64,000 bases of DNA from Gemmatimonadetes bacterium 2013_60CM_65_52 (GCA_002215645.1 NGFI01000005.1:1-64000), one strand, 5' to 3'. Positions 25,708 through 35,803 are shown, counted from the stretch's first letter. The notes: a model not told the origin generated them from the letters alone. Numbers and translations: made by a program.

Positions 25708-26571
25708 TCACACGTCGCAGATGTCGAAGGCCTGCTTGAGCGACGTCAGGGGATCGCGTTTGGGCACGAACTCCTGCGCCACGTAGCCCGTGAAGCCCGT
25801 GTCCGCGATGGCCTCCATGACGCGCCGATAATTGAGCTCCTGCGTGTCGTCGATCTCGTTGCGACCGGGAACGCCACCCGTATGGAAGTGCGCGATGTGT
25901 GGCGCGTTCGCGCGGATCGTTCTGATGACGTCGCCTTCCATGATCTGCATGTGGTAGATGTCGTAGAGGAGCTTCATGCGTGGTGAGTTGACGCCCTGTA
26001 CGACCTGAACGCCCCATGCGGTGTGGTCACACTGATAGTCCTTGTGATCCACCTTGCTGTTGAGCAGCTCCATGCAGAGCGTGACGCCGTACTTCTCCGC
26101 GGTGGCCACGAGGCGCCTGAAGCCCGCGATACAGTTTGCGATGCCTTCGCCGTCGCTCAGGCCGGCGCGATTGCCGCTGAAGCACACGATGTTCGGGACG
26201 CCAGCCGCCGCGGCGAGCGGAATCATCTTCTCTCCATCCGCCACGAGCTTGTCATGGTGATCCGGCCGATTGAAGCCGACGGGAATCGTTCCGAAGCCAT
26301 TGGCCATTGCGCAGACCATTCCGTGGCGCCGCGGCACCTCGTAGTCCATGGGATCGAGCAGATCGATGCCGCGATAGCCGAATCCTTTCGCGGCCTCGCA
26401 CAGGTCGTCGATCGGAATCTGCCGGTAGCACCACCGCGAGACGGAGATCTTGAGTCGTCCCGCCGAGACGTCACGCGGGGCCGCCATGGCTGTGGCTGGT
26501 GCAATGGCGCTCACTGCGGCGAGCGCGCCGAGTGCGCCGAGTGCTTCTCTGCGTGAAATGGGAGGCGTCAC
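25708..26571 (-). CDS. Tat-exported TIM-barrel sugar isomerase/epimerase-like protein
   Basis: This is a 287-aa protein of the xylose-isomerase-like TIM-barrel (hydroxypyruvate isomerase / sugar phosphate isomerase-epimerase) superfamily. It has a twin-arginine-type N-terminus (ISRREALGALGALAAVSA). Barrel blocks are CYRQIPIDDLCEAAKGFGYRGIDLLDP, YGVTLCMELLNSKVDHKDYQ, MKLLYDIYHMQIMEGD and HIAHFHTGGVPGRNEIDDTQELNY, with the metal-site acidic residues in MELLNSKVD, LYDIYH and EIDD. The GTG start at 26571 overlaps the GMC gene stop (GTGA). In keto-glycoside pathways relatives isomerise or split oxidised sugars, and the GMC partner here supports that, as inference. Confidence 0.85.
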   Translation of the reverse strand: MTPPISRREALGALGALAAVSAIAPATAMAAPRDVSAGRLKISVSRWCYRQIPIDDLCEAAKGFGYRGIDLLDPMDYEVPRRHGMVCAMANGFGTIPVGFNRPDHHDKLVADGEKMIPLAAAAGVPNIVCFSGNRAGLSDGEGIANCIAGFRRLVATAEKYGVTLCMELLNSKVDHKDYQCDHTAWGVQVVQGVNSPRMKLLYDIYHMQIMEGDVIRTIRANAPHIAHFHTGGVPGRNEIDDTQELNYRRVMEAIADTGFTGYVAQEFVPKRDPLTSLKQAFDICDV

Positions 26572-28259
26572 AGCTCTCCGCGGTTGAGGGCCGAGACGGC
26601 GTGCGCAACGGCGCGAGCGGTGATTGCCATGTAGGTGATGCTCGGATTCTGGCAGGCCGTGCTGGCCATGCACGCGCCGTCCGTGATGAACAGGTTCTTC
26701 ACGTCCCACGCCTGGTTCCATCCGTTGACGACGCCTGCGTCCGCCGTCTTGCTCATGCGCGCGCCGCCCATTTCATGGATGCAGTGTCCGGGCGGATTGT
26801 TGGACTCGTGCGTCCGGATGTCGGCGCATCCGGCGGCGTCCAGCATTTCCGCCATTGCCGTTTGCATGTCCTTCTCCATCGCCTTCTCGTTCTCGCGCCA
26901 GCGCACGTCGATGCGCGCGGCGGGAATGCCCCACTTGTCCTTGACGACGGGATCGAGCGTGACGCGATTGTCGGGATGCGGCAGCGTCTCGCCCCACCCA
27001 GACGCGGAGAGATGCCATGCGCCCAGGTCGTCGATGAGTGACTGCTTGAACGCCGGCCCGTAGCCGGGCATGCCACCGCCGCGCCCCCACCCGTTCCGGC
27101 CCGAGCCGCCCTGCATGCCATAGCCGCGCAGGAAATCCGGATGCTCCTTGGTCACGTTGCGGAAGCGCGCGATGTAAATGCCGTTGGGGCGGCGGCCGAA
27201 CGTCTTGCGATCGGTGAAGCCTGGATAAACGCCACCGGCGCCGGACCCATAATGATGGTCCATCACGTAACGGCCGAGCGTGCCGCTCGAGTTGGCGAGT
27301 CCGTCGGGAAAGCGCGGGCCGCCCGAGTTGAGCAACAGGCGCACAGATTCTATTGTCGATGCGCACAGGAAGACGATGCGAGCCGTGTACTCGTGTTCCT
27401 GCATCGTGGTGGCGTCCACGATGCGAACGCCGCGCGCGCGGTTGCGCTTCGAATCGTACAGCACTTCCGCCACGACGCTGTTCGGCCGCAGCGTCAGGTT
27501 GCCTGTGCGGCGAGCCGCCGGCAGCGTGGCTGCGAGGCTGTTGAAGTACGAGTGTGTGACGCAGCCCTTCTCGCACGTGCCGCAGTAGTGACACGGCAGC
27601 CGTCCGTTATGCTGCTTGGTGAGGATCGCCACACGGCCGATCGTCATCACCCGCTCACCGTTGAACGCCTTGAGGATTTTGGGCCGCGCGTCGGACTCGA
27701 CGCACGTCATTCCCATGGGAGGCAGGAAGTCGCCGTCGGGGAGCTGTGAAAGACCTTCGGTGGCTCCGCTCACGCCGATGAAGCGCTCGACGTGCGTGTA
27801 CCACGGTGCAATGTCCTTGTAGCGGATGGGCCAGTCGTTGCCGTGGCCGTCCTTCGCATTGGCCGCGAAGTCGAGATCGCTCCAGCGATAGACCTGACGT
27901 CCCCACATGATGGAGCGGCCGCCGACCTGTCGGCCACGGAACCATTTGAACGGCGCGTCCTCCGGCGTCGTGTATGGATTCTCGTGGTCCTTCACGAAGA
28001 ACTTGTGTCCGAGCTCGTCGCACGCATAACACCCGCGCTGGATGGGATGATCGCGCTCGAGCGCCTTGCGGTCGCCGCGCCCGCGATACGGCATTTCCCA
28101 AGGTTGGACGTGCTCCACATAATCGGTGTTCGGATCGACGGGCCCGCCGGCCTCGAGGACGAGCGTCTTCAGTCCGCGCTCCGTGAGCTCCTTGGCAGCC
28201 CATCCGCCACTGATGCCCGAGCCCACCACGATGGCGTCATAATGCGTGCGGTCAGTCAT
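26568..28259 (-). CDS. GMC-family oxidoreductase
   Basis: This is a 563-aa FAD-dependent oxidoreductase of the glucose-methanol-choline family. The FAD-binding motif VGSGISGGWAAKELTE is near the N-terminus. The sequence CHYCGTCEKGC lies in the middle, a cysteine cluster found in the branch that pairs with a gluconate-2-dehydrogenase-type small subunit. The C-terminal FAD/substrate part includes HCIHEMGGARMS and ACQNPSITYMAITARA. It should oxidise a sugar or alcohol, with electrons passed on through the partner. No signal peptide is evident; it may ride with the Tat-dependent partner. It overlaps the upstream gene by 8 nt and the downstream gene by 4. Confidence 0.92.
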   Translation of the reverse strand: MTDRTHYDAIVVGSGISGGWAAKELTERGLKTLVLEAGGPVDPNTDYVEHVQPWEMPYRGRGDRKALERDHPIQRGCYACDELGHKFFVKDHENPYTTPEDAPFKWFRGRQVGGRSIMWGRQVYRWSDLDFAANAKDGHGNDWPIRYKDIAPWYTHVERFIGVSGATEGLSQLPDGDFLPPMGMTCVESDARPKILKAFNGERVMTIGRVAILTKQHNGRLPCHYCGTCEKGCVTHSYFNSLAATLPAARRTGNLTLRPNSVVAEVLYDSKRNRARGVRIVDATTMQEHEYTARIVFLCASTIESVRLLLNSGGPRFPDGLANSSGTLGRYVMDHHYGSGAGGVYPGFTDRKTFGRRPNGIYIARFRNVTKEHPDFLRGYGMQGGSGRNGWGRGGGMPGYGPAFKQSLIDDLGAWHLSASGWGETLPHPDNRVTLDPVVKDKWGIPAARIDVRWRENEKAMEKDMQTAMAEMLDAAGCADIRTHESNNPPGHCIHEMGGARMSKTADAGVVNGWNQAWDVKNLFITDGACMASTACQNPSITYMAITARAVAHAVSALNRGEL

Positions 28260-28812
28260 TGTGCTGTGCCCCAGCCGCCGCGGCCCGCGCCGGCATGAGG
28301 ACGTCGCCGTCGAAGCGCCCCGGCATCACTTCCACCTTGAGGACAGTCTTCATCACGGACTCGCTCGTGAAGTATCCATGAATGATGAGATCCTTGAGCC
28401 GCCAGTAGGTTCGGCCGGGCTCGCTTCGTCTGTCGCCGCTTTCGATGGACGCGATGATCTGTTCACGCGTCTCGGGAGACAGCGCGACGAAGTCGGCGTT
28501 GCCGATTCGCTTTGCCGCATCGTCGATGAGACCGAGCCCGGCGATGAAGGCAGCTCGGTCGACGTCGCTGAAGTTGTCTGCGACGATCATCTCGACGAAG
28601 GCGGGAACTCGGACGTCCGTTGCGGACGGTGAATCCGTGCGCGGGAGCAAGGTGTCCGCAATTGCGCCAATGAGCTCGAGTTGCGTGCGTCCAAGCTCGC
28701 GACCGGGGCGCTCGCCGGCGGCGAGCCGAGTCCACGCGGCGATCGCGTCCTCGGGAATGAGTGCCAAGGCGGTGGCCGCGCCGAAGGCGCGCAGGAGGTC
28801 GCGGCGATGCAT
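28252..28812 (-). CDS. Gluconate 2-dehydrogenase subunit 3-family protein
   Basis: This is a 186-aa protein with a Tat-like signal (MHRRDLLRAFGAATALALIP) followed by the small-subunit family fold, including LELIGAIADTLLPRTDSPSATD, VPAFVEMIVADNFSDVDRAAF and TYWRLKDLIIHGYFTS. Such subunits travel with GMC oxidoreductases and are needed for their export or assembly, as in glucoside-3-dehydrogenase and gluconate dehydrogenase systems. The start at 28812 marks the signal; an upstream frame to 28899 lacks support. It overlaps the GMC gene by 8 nt, a strong sign of a joint complex. Confidence 0.88.
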   Translation of the reverse strand: MHRRDLLRAFGAATALALIPEDAIAAWTRLAAGERPGRELGRTQLELIGAIADTLLPRTDSPSATDVRVPAFVEMIVADNFSDVDRAAFIAGLGLIDDAAKRIGNADFVALSPETREQIIASIESGDRRSEPGRTYWRLKDLIIHGYFTSESVMKTVLKVEVMPGRFDGDVLMPARAAAAGAQHND

Positions 28813-28990
28813 GAGGGCGGGTATGGGAAGAGGTACGCCAACCGTACGGTCGGCGGCGGCGCGAGTCAATCCGTTTGTTTGACGGCCGACGATGCTCATC
28901 CCACCGTGGAGCAGCCCTTTGTCCTCGGCGGGTCATCCAACCATTCACGGAGTGCTGCTGTCATAAGGGGCGAGACGAACCGCCCATCTT

Positions 28991-31729
28991 ATGCAACGCT
29001 CCAGACTCCTGCTGCTGCTCGCCGCGCTGAACGTTGGCGGCCATACGCTTCTCGCGCAGACGGCGCCGCCCGCGGCGCCCCCCACGCCCGCATCGCAAAA
29101 CGATCCACGGCCCATTGCGCACGCGGCCCTGCGTCGCGAACCGATCGTCATCGATGGAAAGCTGGACGACGCCGCATGGGCCGCCGCCGAGCCGATCATC
29201 GATTTCCATCAGCAGGCGCCGGACGAAGGCAAGCCGCCGACGGAACGAACGGAGGTGCGCATCCTGTTCGACGCCGGCGCGATCTACATCGGCGCCCGCA
29301 TGTACGACAGCCAGGCACCCGACGGCGTCCGCAAACTGTTGGTGCGCCGAGATCAACTGTTGAACGACAACGCGTCGGACAAGATCGCATTCGTGCTCGA
29401 TCCCTATCACGACCGCCAGACCCGCGTCTGGTTCGAGCTCAATCCGCTCGGCGTGAAGGGCGATCACATGAACGGCGACGCCTCGTTCGACCCGGTGTGG
29501 GAAGGGGCCGCGCACGTGGACTCGCTCGGATGGACCGCGGAATTCCGCATTCCGCTTTCGCAGTTGCACTTTCAGCGCGACTCGGTGCAACGCTGGGGCA
29601 TGCAGATCTGGCGCACGCTCGCGCGGCGCAACGAAGCCGACATGTGGGCGTTCTGGAAGCTCAACGAAAGCGGCGGACCTGGGTATTTTGGAACGATCGA
29701 GGGGCTCGCGCTTGCGCAGCAGCCACGGCAGCTCGAGCTGCTTCCTTACGTAGTATCTAAGAGCAGTTTCGCGCTGCCGGCGAGTGGGGACCCGTTCCAC
29801 AAGAGCCGAGAGGTGTCGCAGCGCGTGGGAGGGGACGTCAAGTACAACGTTACGTCGAATCTAACGCTCGACGCCACGGTGAACCCGGACTTCGGCCAGG
29901 TGGAGGTGGATCCGGCGGTCGTCAACCTGAGCGACTTCGAGACGACCTTTCAGGAGAAGCGACCGTTTTTCGTCGCGAATGCGTCCGCGTTCTCGTTCGG
30001 CGGCTTCAACTGCTTCTTCTGTAGCAACACGTCCAGCATGAATGTCTTCTACTCACGGCGGATCGGCCGTGCGCCGCAGCTCGGCGGGCTGTTGCGGTCA
30101 CAGTCCGCGTACGCCGACGTGCCCGATGCCTCCGCCATTCTCGGCGCCGGAAAGATCACCGGCCGCACGCCCGGCGGACTCTCCGTCGCGCTCCTCGACG
30201 CGCTGACCAATCGCGCGAACGCGCGTTACGTCACGAGCGCCGCACCAGGCGCGCCCGTGCTGGAACGCGAGACCGAGCCGCTGACCAACTACTTTGTGGG
30301 ACGTCTGCGCCAGGACTTCCGCCGCGGAGACACGCGCATCGGCGTCATCGGGACGTCCACGAACCGCTTCATGAGCGATACCGCCGAAGTCTCGCGGCTG
30401 CGCCGTCACGCGGAGCTGGGTGGTGTGGACGTGCTGCACTACTGGGGCAATCGCTCCTACTCGTTCTGGACGCAGCTCGCCGTCTCGCAGGTCGGGGGCG
30501 ACACGGCCGCCATGCGCCGGACGCAACTCGGCAGCTCGCACTACTTCCAGCGTCCGTTCCGGACGGAGACGAGCGACGGTCTGTTCGACATTCGCTACGA
30601 TCCCACGCGGACGTCGCTGCGCGGCTACGGGCTGTATGCGCGCCTGGCGAAGGAGAGCGGCGACTGGCTGTGGGAAACGCAGCAAAACTGGCGCAGCCCC
30701 GGCTTCGAGGTGAACGACCTCGGAACGTTGAGCCGCACCGGCTACAAGTGGATGATGGCGGACGTGCTCCGGCAGTGGACGAAGCCCACGAGCTGGTATC
30801 GCGACGCCGCAGCAATCGTGGGCGGCCAGACCGCATTCAACTACGAGGGCGATCGCACCGACCTTCAGTCGGAGATCTGGGGACGTGTCACGCTGCCGAA
30901 CTACATCGGAGTCAGCGGCTTCGTCATCAATCATCCGCCGGTGCTGGATCCGCTGCGTACGCGGGGCGGCGTGGTGCAGAAGACGTCGGGATACAACTTC
31001 CTCGCCATCAATTTCTGGGGCGATCAGCGCAACGCGATCTCATGGGACGGTGGGTCCAGCCAGGGAAGGAACATCACGGACGCCGGCTGGCAGGCGGACG
31101 GGTATGCGGATCTGGTCATCAAGCCCCTCGTGAACGTGCGGCTGTCATTCGGCCCCTACTATTCCCGCAACGTGGAGCCGAACCAGTTCGTGACCACGGT
31201 AACGGACCAGACGGCAACTGCATTTGGCGGCCAGCGCAACGTGTTCGCGCGGCTCGATCAGCATTCATTCTCGATGCAGACGCGCCTGAACGCCACCTTC
31301 ACGCCGAACCTGACGCTCGAGCTGTTCGCGCAGCCGTTTCTCGCCAGCGGCGCGTATAGCCAACTGAAGCAATATGCGGCGCCTCGTGTCAGCGATGTGC
31401 TCGTATACGGAACAGACGTGGGGACTGTGGTGGGGAACCGTGGGGCCGACGGCATCACGTCGAGCTACACGGTCGATCCCGACGGCCAGGGACCGGCTCA
31501 GTCATTCACCGTGGGCAATCCTGATTTCAACGTGCGCTCGCTGCGCGGCACCGCCGTGGTCCGCTGGGAGTATCGTCCCGGGTCGACGATGTTCTTCGTA
31601 TGGACACAACAGCGCAGCGGCTCGGAGGCCTACGGCGACTTCGACTTCATGCGCGACAAGTCGGCGTTGTTCCGGGACCGGCCGGTGAACGTGTTCCAGA
31701 TCAAGGCGTCGTACTGGCTGGGCATGTGA
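28991..31729 (+). CDS. DUF5916 outer-membrane beta-barrel protein with CBM9-like domain
   Basis: This is a 912-aa exported protein. A signal peptide (about residues 1-23, ending LLAQ) is followed by a carbohydrate-binding-module-9-like domain (about 45-235: IVIDGKLDDAAWAAA, RILFDAGAIYIGARMYDSQ, DKIAFVLDPYHDRQTRVWFELNPLG, GWTAEFRIPLSQL). The rest is a long beta-strand-rich DUF5916 barrel typical of Gemmatimonadota, Bacteroidota and similar phyla. The last residue run IKASYWLGM ends without the classic terminal Phe. The function is unproven, but CBM9 plus barrel suggests binding or uptake of glycans at the outer membrane. The intergenic 178 bp upstream holds its promoter. Confidence 0.88.
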   Translation: MQRSRLLLLLAALNVGGHTLLAQTAPPAAPPTPASQNDPRPIAHAALRREPIVIDGKLDDAAWAAAEPIIDFHQQAPDEGKPPTERTEVRILFDAGAIYIGARMYDSQAPDGVRKLLVRRDQLLNDNASDKIAFVLDPYHDRQTRVWFELNPLGVKGDHMNGDASFDPVWEGAAHVDSLGWTAEFRIPLSQLHFQRDSVQRWGMQIWRTLARRNEADMWAFWKLNESGGPGYFGTIEGLALAQQPRQLELLPYVVSKSSFALPASGDPFHKSREVSQRVGGDVKYNVTSNLTLDATVNPDFGQVEVDPAVVNLSDFETTFQEKRPFFVANASAFSFGGFNCFFCSNTSSMNVFYSRRIGRAPQLGGLLRSQSAYADVPDASAILGAGKITGRTPGGLSVALLDALTNRANARYVTSAAPGAPVLERETEPLTNYFVGRLRQDFRRGDTRIGVIGTSTNRFMSDTAEVSRLRRHAELGGVDVLHYWGNRSYSFWTQLAVSQVGGDTAAMRRTQLGSSHYFQRPFRTETSDGLFDIRYDPTRTSLRGYGLYARLAKESGDWLWETQQNWRSPGFEVNDLGTLSRTGYKWMMADVLRQWTKPTSWYRDAAAIVGGQTAFNYEGDRTDLQSEIWGRVTLPNYIGVSGFVINHPPVLDPLRTRGGVVQKTSGYNFLAINFWGDQRNAISWDGGSSQGRNITDAGWQADGYADLVIKPLVNVRLSFGPYYSRNVEPNQFVTTVTDQTATAFGGQRNVFARLDQHSFSMQTRLNATFTPNLTLELFAQPFLASGAYSQLKQYAAPRVSDVLVYGTDVGTVVGNRGADGITSSYTVDPDGQGPAQSFTVGNPDFNVRSLRGTAVVRWEYRPGSTMFFVWTQQRSGSEAYGDFDFMRDKSALFRDRPVNVFQIKASYWLGM

Positions 31730-31773
31730 CCGGATGATGTGACCGCGCGAAGGGGCATCGTGGTTCTCATGGC

Positions 31774-32202
31774 ATGCCATGCCACGAGCCCCTCGATCCT
31801 CCGACGCAGCCCCGTCATTGCCGCTCGCTCGCGCGGCGGCTCGCCGCGGTGGCGATTCCTGTGCTGAGCCTTGCCGCCTGCAGCGGCGTGCCCACCGGTG
31901 GTGGACGTGTCTGCACTACCGAGGCGCGCGCCGGCATCACGGTGGACGTCCGCGATTCTGCCTCAAACGTTTCCGCAGGCCGCGGGTCCGTCATCATCGT
32001 GCGGGAGGGCGCGTTCGCCGATACCTCGCGCGACACGGGCGTCTTCGATGGCCCGTACGGACTCGTTTACGAGCGTGCGGGGACCTACGACCTCACCGTC
32101 CTGCAAAAGGGATTCGCGCTGTGGTCGCGAAGCGGCGTCGCCGTCACAAATGGCGAGTGCCATGTCAACGGGATTGCCGTGACCGTCCGGCTCCAGCACT
32201 GA
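31774..32202 (+). CDS. Small lipoprotein, carboxypeptidase-regulatory-like
   Basis: This is a 142-aa predicted lipoprotein. The hydrophobic stretch VAIPVLSLAAC gives a lipobox. The mature domain is a compact beta-sandwich (ITVDVRDSASNVSAGRGSVIIVREG, GTYDLTVLQKGFALW) with two cysteines (VCTTE and GECHVNG). The layout closely matches the protein at 863-1294, although the sequences share few residues. The start is uncertain; ATG at 31774 has no ribosome-binding site. It lies 45 nt after the DUF5916 gene and may be translated from the same message. Its function is unknown. Confidence 0.7.
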   Translation: MPCHEPLDPPTQPRHCRSLARRLAAVAIPVLSLAACSGVPTGGGRVCTTEARAGITVDVRDSASNVSAGRGSVIIVREGAFADTSRDTGVFDGPYGLVYERAGTYDLTVLQKGFALWSRSGVAVTNGECHVNGIAVTVRLQH

Positions 32203-32316
32203 CTCGCGCGCTGCACCAAGGCCGGGACCGCTGGACATGATCTTGCTATGAAACGGCGCCAGCGCTTTCCACGACGCCGTGGCACAGCCGTAGCGCCGTG
32301 AGAGCTTCTCACCAAG

Positions 32317-34617
32317 GTGCGCCTTGTGACGGCTCAACCCGGCGACGCCGCCCGGCCCAGCGGTACATCACGAGATAGCGACGAGCTCTTCCGCGTCATG
32401 GCGGAGACGTCCGTTGACATCATCCGCGTGCTGGGCACCGACGGACACGTCGTCTACGCAAGTCCGTCCGCCGTCCGGCTCCTCGGTAAGTATCCGAAGA
32501 CCCAGTTCGACAACATTCATCCCGATGACCTGGAGAGGGCCCGCCACTGGTGGAGACGCCTGGTCGCCGGAGACTCGGATCGACTCGAGTGGCGCGTGCA
32601 CAACGCGAAGGGCGAGTATCACTCCTTCGAGACGTGGGGCCACTACGTCGAGTATCACGGGGAACCGAACATCCTCACGTTCTGTCGCGATGTCACCGAG
32701 CGCGTGGAAACCGTTCAGCGGTTGCGCGAAGCACAGCGGAAGGTCGAGGATGCGGCGCGCATCGCGCACGTCGGCTACTGGGACCAGGACCTCGAGACTG
32801 ACCGCATGACGTGGTCGCTCGAGATGTATCGGATCCTCGAGCTGGAGCCAGGGGAGGTGGAACCCACACAGGCGACTTTGCTCGAGCGCCTGCATCCCGA
32901 CGACAGGGCCGTGGAGGACGACATCAACGAGCGAAGGAAGCTCGATGAATGGCGCTACGATGTGGAGCTCCGCCTCGTTCGCCCGTCGGGAGAGGTGAGA
33001 ACGATTCGGGCCGTGGGCGACGTCGCGCGCGAGGCATCCGGGCGCCCGACGCGCGCATTCGGCGTGGTCCAGGACATCACCGATCGCAAGCAAACCGAAG
33101 TGGCGCTCAGACGAAGCCACGGGCTGCTGAAGGCGATCGTGGAAAGCACGTCGGACCCCATCTTCGCCAAGGACATGGACGGCCGCTACCTGATGATGAA
33201 CACCACCGGCGCGCGCGCAACGGGCAGGACGGTGCAGCAGGTGGTCGGGAAGACCGATGCGGAGCTGTTTCCACCGGATGTCGCGCGCGCAATCGCAGAC
33301 AGAGATCGCGAGGTCATCGAGTCGGGCGAGTCGCAAACGTTCGAGGAGGAAATGACGACGGGGGAGGGCACTCGCATCTACGTCACGACGAAGGGCGCGT
33401 ACCGCGACGAACAGGGAAAGGTCATCGGCCTCGTCGGCATCTCCAGTGACGTCACGGAGCTGAAGCGGCTCGAGGAACAGTTCCGCCAGGCGCAAAAAAT
33501 GGAAGCAGTCGGCCGGCTGGCAGGCGGTGTGGCGCACGACTTCAACAACCTGCTCACGGTCATCAACAGCTACAGCCAGATGTTGATCGACGAGCGCGAC
33601 GCGAACGATCCGGATCGGGAGCCTCTCGGCGAGATCCTCCAGGCCGGAAAGCGCGCGGCGACGCTCACGCGTCAATTGCTGGCGTTCAGCCGCAAGCAGA
33701 TTCTCCAGCCGCGCGTTGTAAATCTCAATGCAGTGCTTCATGAGCTGCTCCGCCTGCTGGGCCGTCTCATCGGCGAAGACATTGACATCGTCCTCGTACC
33801 CGATCCGGCGCTGGGTCTCACCCGAATCGATCCGATGCAGTTCGAGCAGGCGATCATCAACCTCGCCGTGAATGCGCGAGATGCGATGCCCACGGGTGGC
33901 CGCCTGACCATCGAGACGAGTAACGTCGAACTCGACGCGCAGCACGCCGAGCGCCTGCCGGAGGTGCGGCCGGGCCGCTACGTGCTCGTGTCCGTGCGCG
34001 ACACGGGGCACGGCATGGATGCCGTCACGAGAGAGCGCGTCTTCGATCCGTTCTTCACCACCAAGGACGTGGGAAAGGGAACGGGTCTCGGCCTCGCCAT
34101 GGTGTATGGTTTCGTGAAGCAATCCGACGGGCACGTCGAGATCGCAACCGCGGTGGGGCAGGGCTCGACCTTCAGGCTCTATCTGCCACGCACGTTCGAC
34201 GCGGCGGTCGCCGAGCCGGCGCGCGAGGCGTTGGCGGTCTCCAGCGGCAGCGAGACCGTGCTGCTCGTGGAGGACGAAACCGCCGTGCGCGGCCTGTCGA
34301 AGCTCGTCCTCGAATCCCACGGCTACACGGTGCTCGAGGCTCGCAACGGACAGGAGGCAATCGATCTCGCGGCCCACGACGCGCGCATGATTCACCTGCT
34401 CGTCACGGACGTCGTCATGCCGGTGATGAGCGGGCGGCAGCTCGCCGAATGCATGGCTGTCTCACGGCCCGGCATGCGCGTGCTGTACATTTCCGGCTAC
34501 ACGGACGAAGCCGTCCTCCCCCTGAGCGTGCCGCAAACGAGAGTCGCTTTCCTGCAAAAGCCCTTCAGTCCGATCGACCTGGTGCAAAAGGTCCGCGAAG
34601 TGCTCGATGGCCCGTGA
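32317..34617 (+). CDS. Hybrid sensor histidine kinase with three PAS domains and a receiver
   Basis: This is a 766-aa cytoplasmic sensor. Three PAS-like domains lie at about residues 20-130, 140-260 and 262-390. A HisKA helix follows with the phospho-acceptor His407 in [17 protein letters not shown], then a HATPase domain with N-box [12 protein letters not shown]1 RDTGHGM and G2 [12 protein letters not shown]-terminal receiver domain has Asp698 in [13 protein letters not shown]. No membrane segment or signal is seen, so it senses an internal cue. A GTG at 32317 opens the frame; GTG 32326 with AAGG 8 nt upstream is an equally good start. No response-regulator or other partner lies beside it, but its end overlaps the aminotransferase gene. 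Confidence 0.92.
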   Translation: MRLVTAQPGDAARPSGTSRDSDELFRVMAETSVDIIRVLGTDGHVVYASPSAVRLLGKYPKTQFDNIHPDDLERARHWWRRLVAGDSDRLEWRVHNAKGEYHSFETWGHYVEYHGEPNILTFCRDVTERVETVQRLREAQRKVEDAARIAHVGYWDQDLETDRMTWSLEMYRILELEPGEVEPTQATLLERLHPDDRAVEDDINERRKLDEWRYDVELRLVRPSGEVRTIRAVGDVAREASGRPTRAFGVVQDITDRKQTEVALRRSHGLLKAIVESTSDPIFAKDMDGRYLMMNTTGARATGRTVQQVVGKTDAELFPPDVARAIADRDREVIESGESQTFEEEMTTGEGTRIYVTTKGAYRDEQGKVIGLVGISSDVTELKRLEEQFRQAQKMEAVGRLAGGVAHDFNNLLTVINSYSQMLIDERDANDPDREPLGEILQAGKRAATLTRQLLAFSRKQILQPRVVNLNAVLHELLRLLGRLIGEDIDIVLVPDPALGLTRIDPMQFEQAIINLAVNARDAMPTGGRLTIETSNVELDAQHAERLPEVRPGRYVLVSVRDTGHGMDAVTRERVFDPFFTTKDVGKGTGLGLAMVYGFVKQSDGHVEIATAVGQGSTFRLYLPRTFDAAVAEPAREALAVSSGSETVLLVEDETAVRGLSKLVLESHGYTVLEARNGQEAIDLAAHDARMIHLLVTDVVMPVMSGRQLAECMAVSRPGMRVLYISGYTDEAVLPLSVPQTRVAFLQKPFSPIDLVQKVREVLDGP

Positions 34618-35803
34618 GGCCGCGTCGCGCGTGACGGCACACTCACGAAACATGGATGGCGTTGCGACGTCCGCGACCCTGGCGCTGCTCGAGTTGATTC
34701 ACCGCCGCCGGTCGGAGGGCCGCACCGTACTGGACCTGGGGCTCGGGGAGCCGGTGTTTCCCGCCCCACCAGCTGGCGCGCGCGCCGCCATCGAGAGCGT
34801 GCGATCTGGCGACCTTCGCTACGGACCGGTTGCGGGCGCGCCTGCATTGCGGGAATGCATCGCCGAGGAGGCGCGACGGTTGAGCCCTCGCGACGGTGAT
34901 CTCCGCGCGGCCAACGTCGTCGTTTCGAATGGCTCGAAGCAGGCCCTCTTCAACGCGTGCTTCGTGCTCTTCGGCGAAGGGGACGAGGTTCTGATTCCGA
35001 CGCCGGGGTGGACGAGCTACTACAGCATCGTCCGTCTTGCGCGCGCCCGTCCCGTGGCCGTGCTCGGAGATCCGGCGTCATCGTTCAAGGTGGACGCCGA
35101 TCGTCTTCGAGCGGCGTCCACGCCGAACACGCGGGGCGTCATCCTGAACAGCCCCTGCAATCCGACCGGTGCCGTCTATTCTCCGAGCGAGCTCGCTGAC
35201 ATCGTGCGGCTGGCGGATGAGCGCGGATGGTGGATCATCTCGGACGAGATCTATCGCGAGCTCGCGTACGATGAGACGGCAGTATCATTGCTCTCGGTGA
35301 GTCCGGAGTTCGATCGCCTGGTGGTGACGAACGGCATGTCAAAGGCCTACGCGATGCCGGGGTGGCGTGTGGGTTGGTCGATTGCGCCGGCGCCTGTGAC
35401 GAGTCTCATCGTGACGCTTCAGTCGCAAGCCACGGCGGGTGTGGGCAACGCGGCGCAGGCGGCCGCCCTGGCGATACTGAGCGACGTCGAGGGCGCGGCG
35501 GCGTTTGTCTCTTCGATCCGAAGCGCGTTCCGCGCGCGGCGCGACTGCGCGACGGAGGCACTCTCCGGCGTCGAGGGCCTCGATCTCGTCGCGCCACGTG
35601 GCGCGTTCTATAGTTTTTTCCGCCCGCCCCACGTGGACACCGCGGAACACTTCACCCGCCGGCTCCTCGAGGCGTGCGACGTGGCGGTGATTCCGGGTGA
35701 CGCGTTCGGCGTTCCGCTCTGGGTGCGGGCGTCCTATTCCGGCGACCTCGACTCCGTGCGCGAGGGCTTTGGACGCCTCGCGCAATTTCTGCTCGCGTCC
35801 TAG
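34607..35803 (+). CDS. Class I/II aminotransferase
   Basis: This is a 398-aa PLP aminotransferase of fold type I. The PLP lysine is Lys246 in NGMSKAYAMPGWRVGW. Other motifs are the SNGSKQALFNACFVLF segment, NSPCNPTGAVY (which carries the conserved Asn/Pro) and DEIYRELAYD (PLP-ring Asp/Tyr). Substrate cannot be set by sequence, although aspartate/alanine-type members are closest in appearance. The start at 34607 lies inside the kinase gene, overlapping by 11 nt; ATG 34652 or GTG 34631 could be used instead. Its stop codon overlaps the stop of the convergent gene. Confidence 0.9.
   Translation: MAREAASRVTAHSRNMDGVATSATLALLELIHRRRSEGRTVLDLGLGEPVFPAPPAGARAAIESVRSGDLRYGPVAGAPALRECIAEEARRLSPRDGDLRAANVVVSNGSKQALFNACFVLFGEGDEVLIPTPGWTSYYSIVRLARARPVAVLGDPASSFKVDADRLRAASTPNTRGVILNSPCNPTGAVYSPSELADIVRLADERGWWIISDEIYRELAYDETAVSLLSVSPEFDRLVVTNGMSKAYAMPGWRVGWSIAPAPVTSLIVTLQSQATAGVGNAAQAAALAILSDVEGAAAFVSSIRSAFRARRDCATEALSGVEGLDLVAPRGAFYSFFRPPHVDTAEHFTRRLLEACDVAVIPGDAFGVPLWVRASYSGDLDSVREGFGRLAQFLLAS

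Noticed and set aside
32368-34395. 675-aa open frame on the minus strand
   Set aside because: Antisense shadow of the sensor kinase gene; the plus-strand frame shows clear PAS, HisKA, HATPase and receiver motifs.
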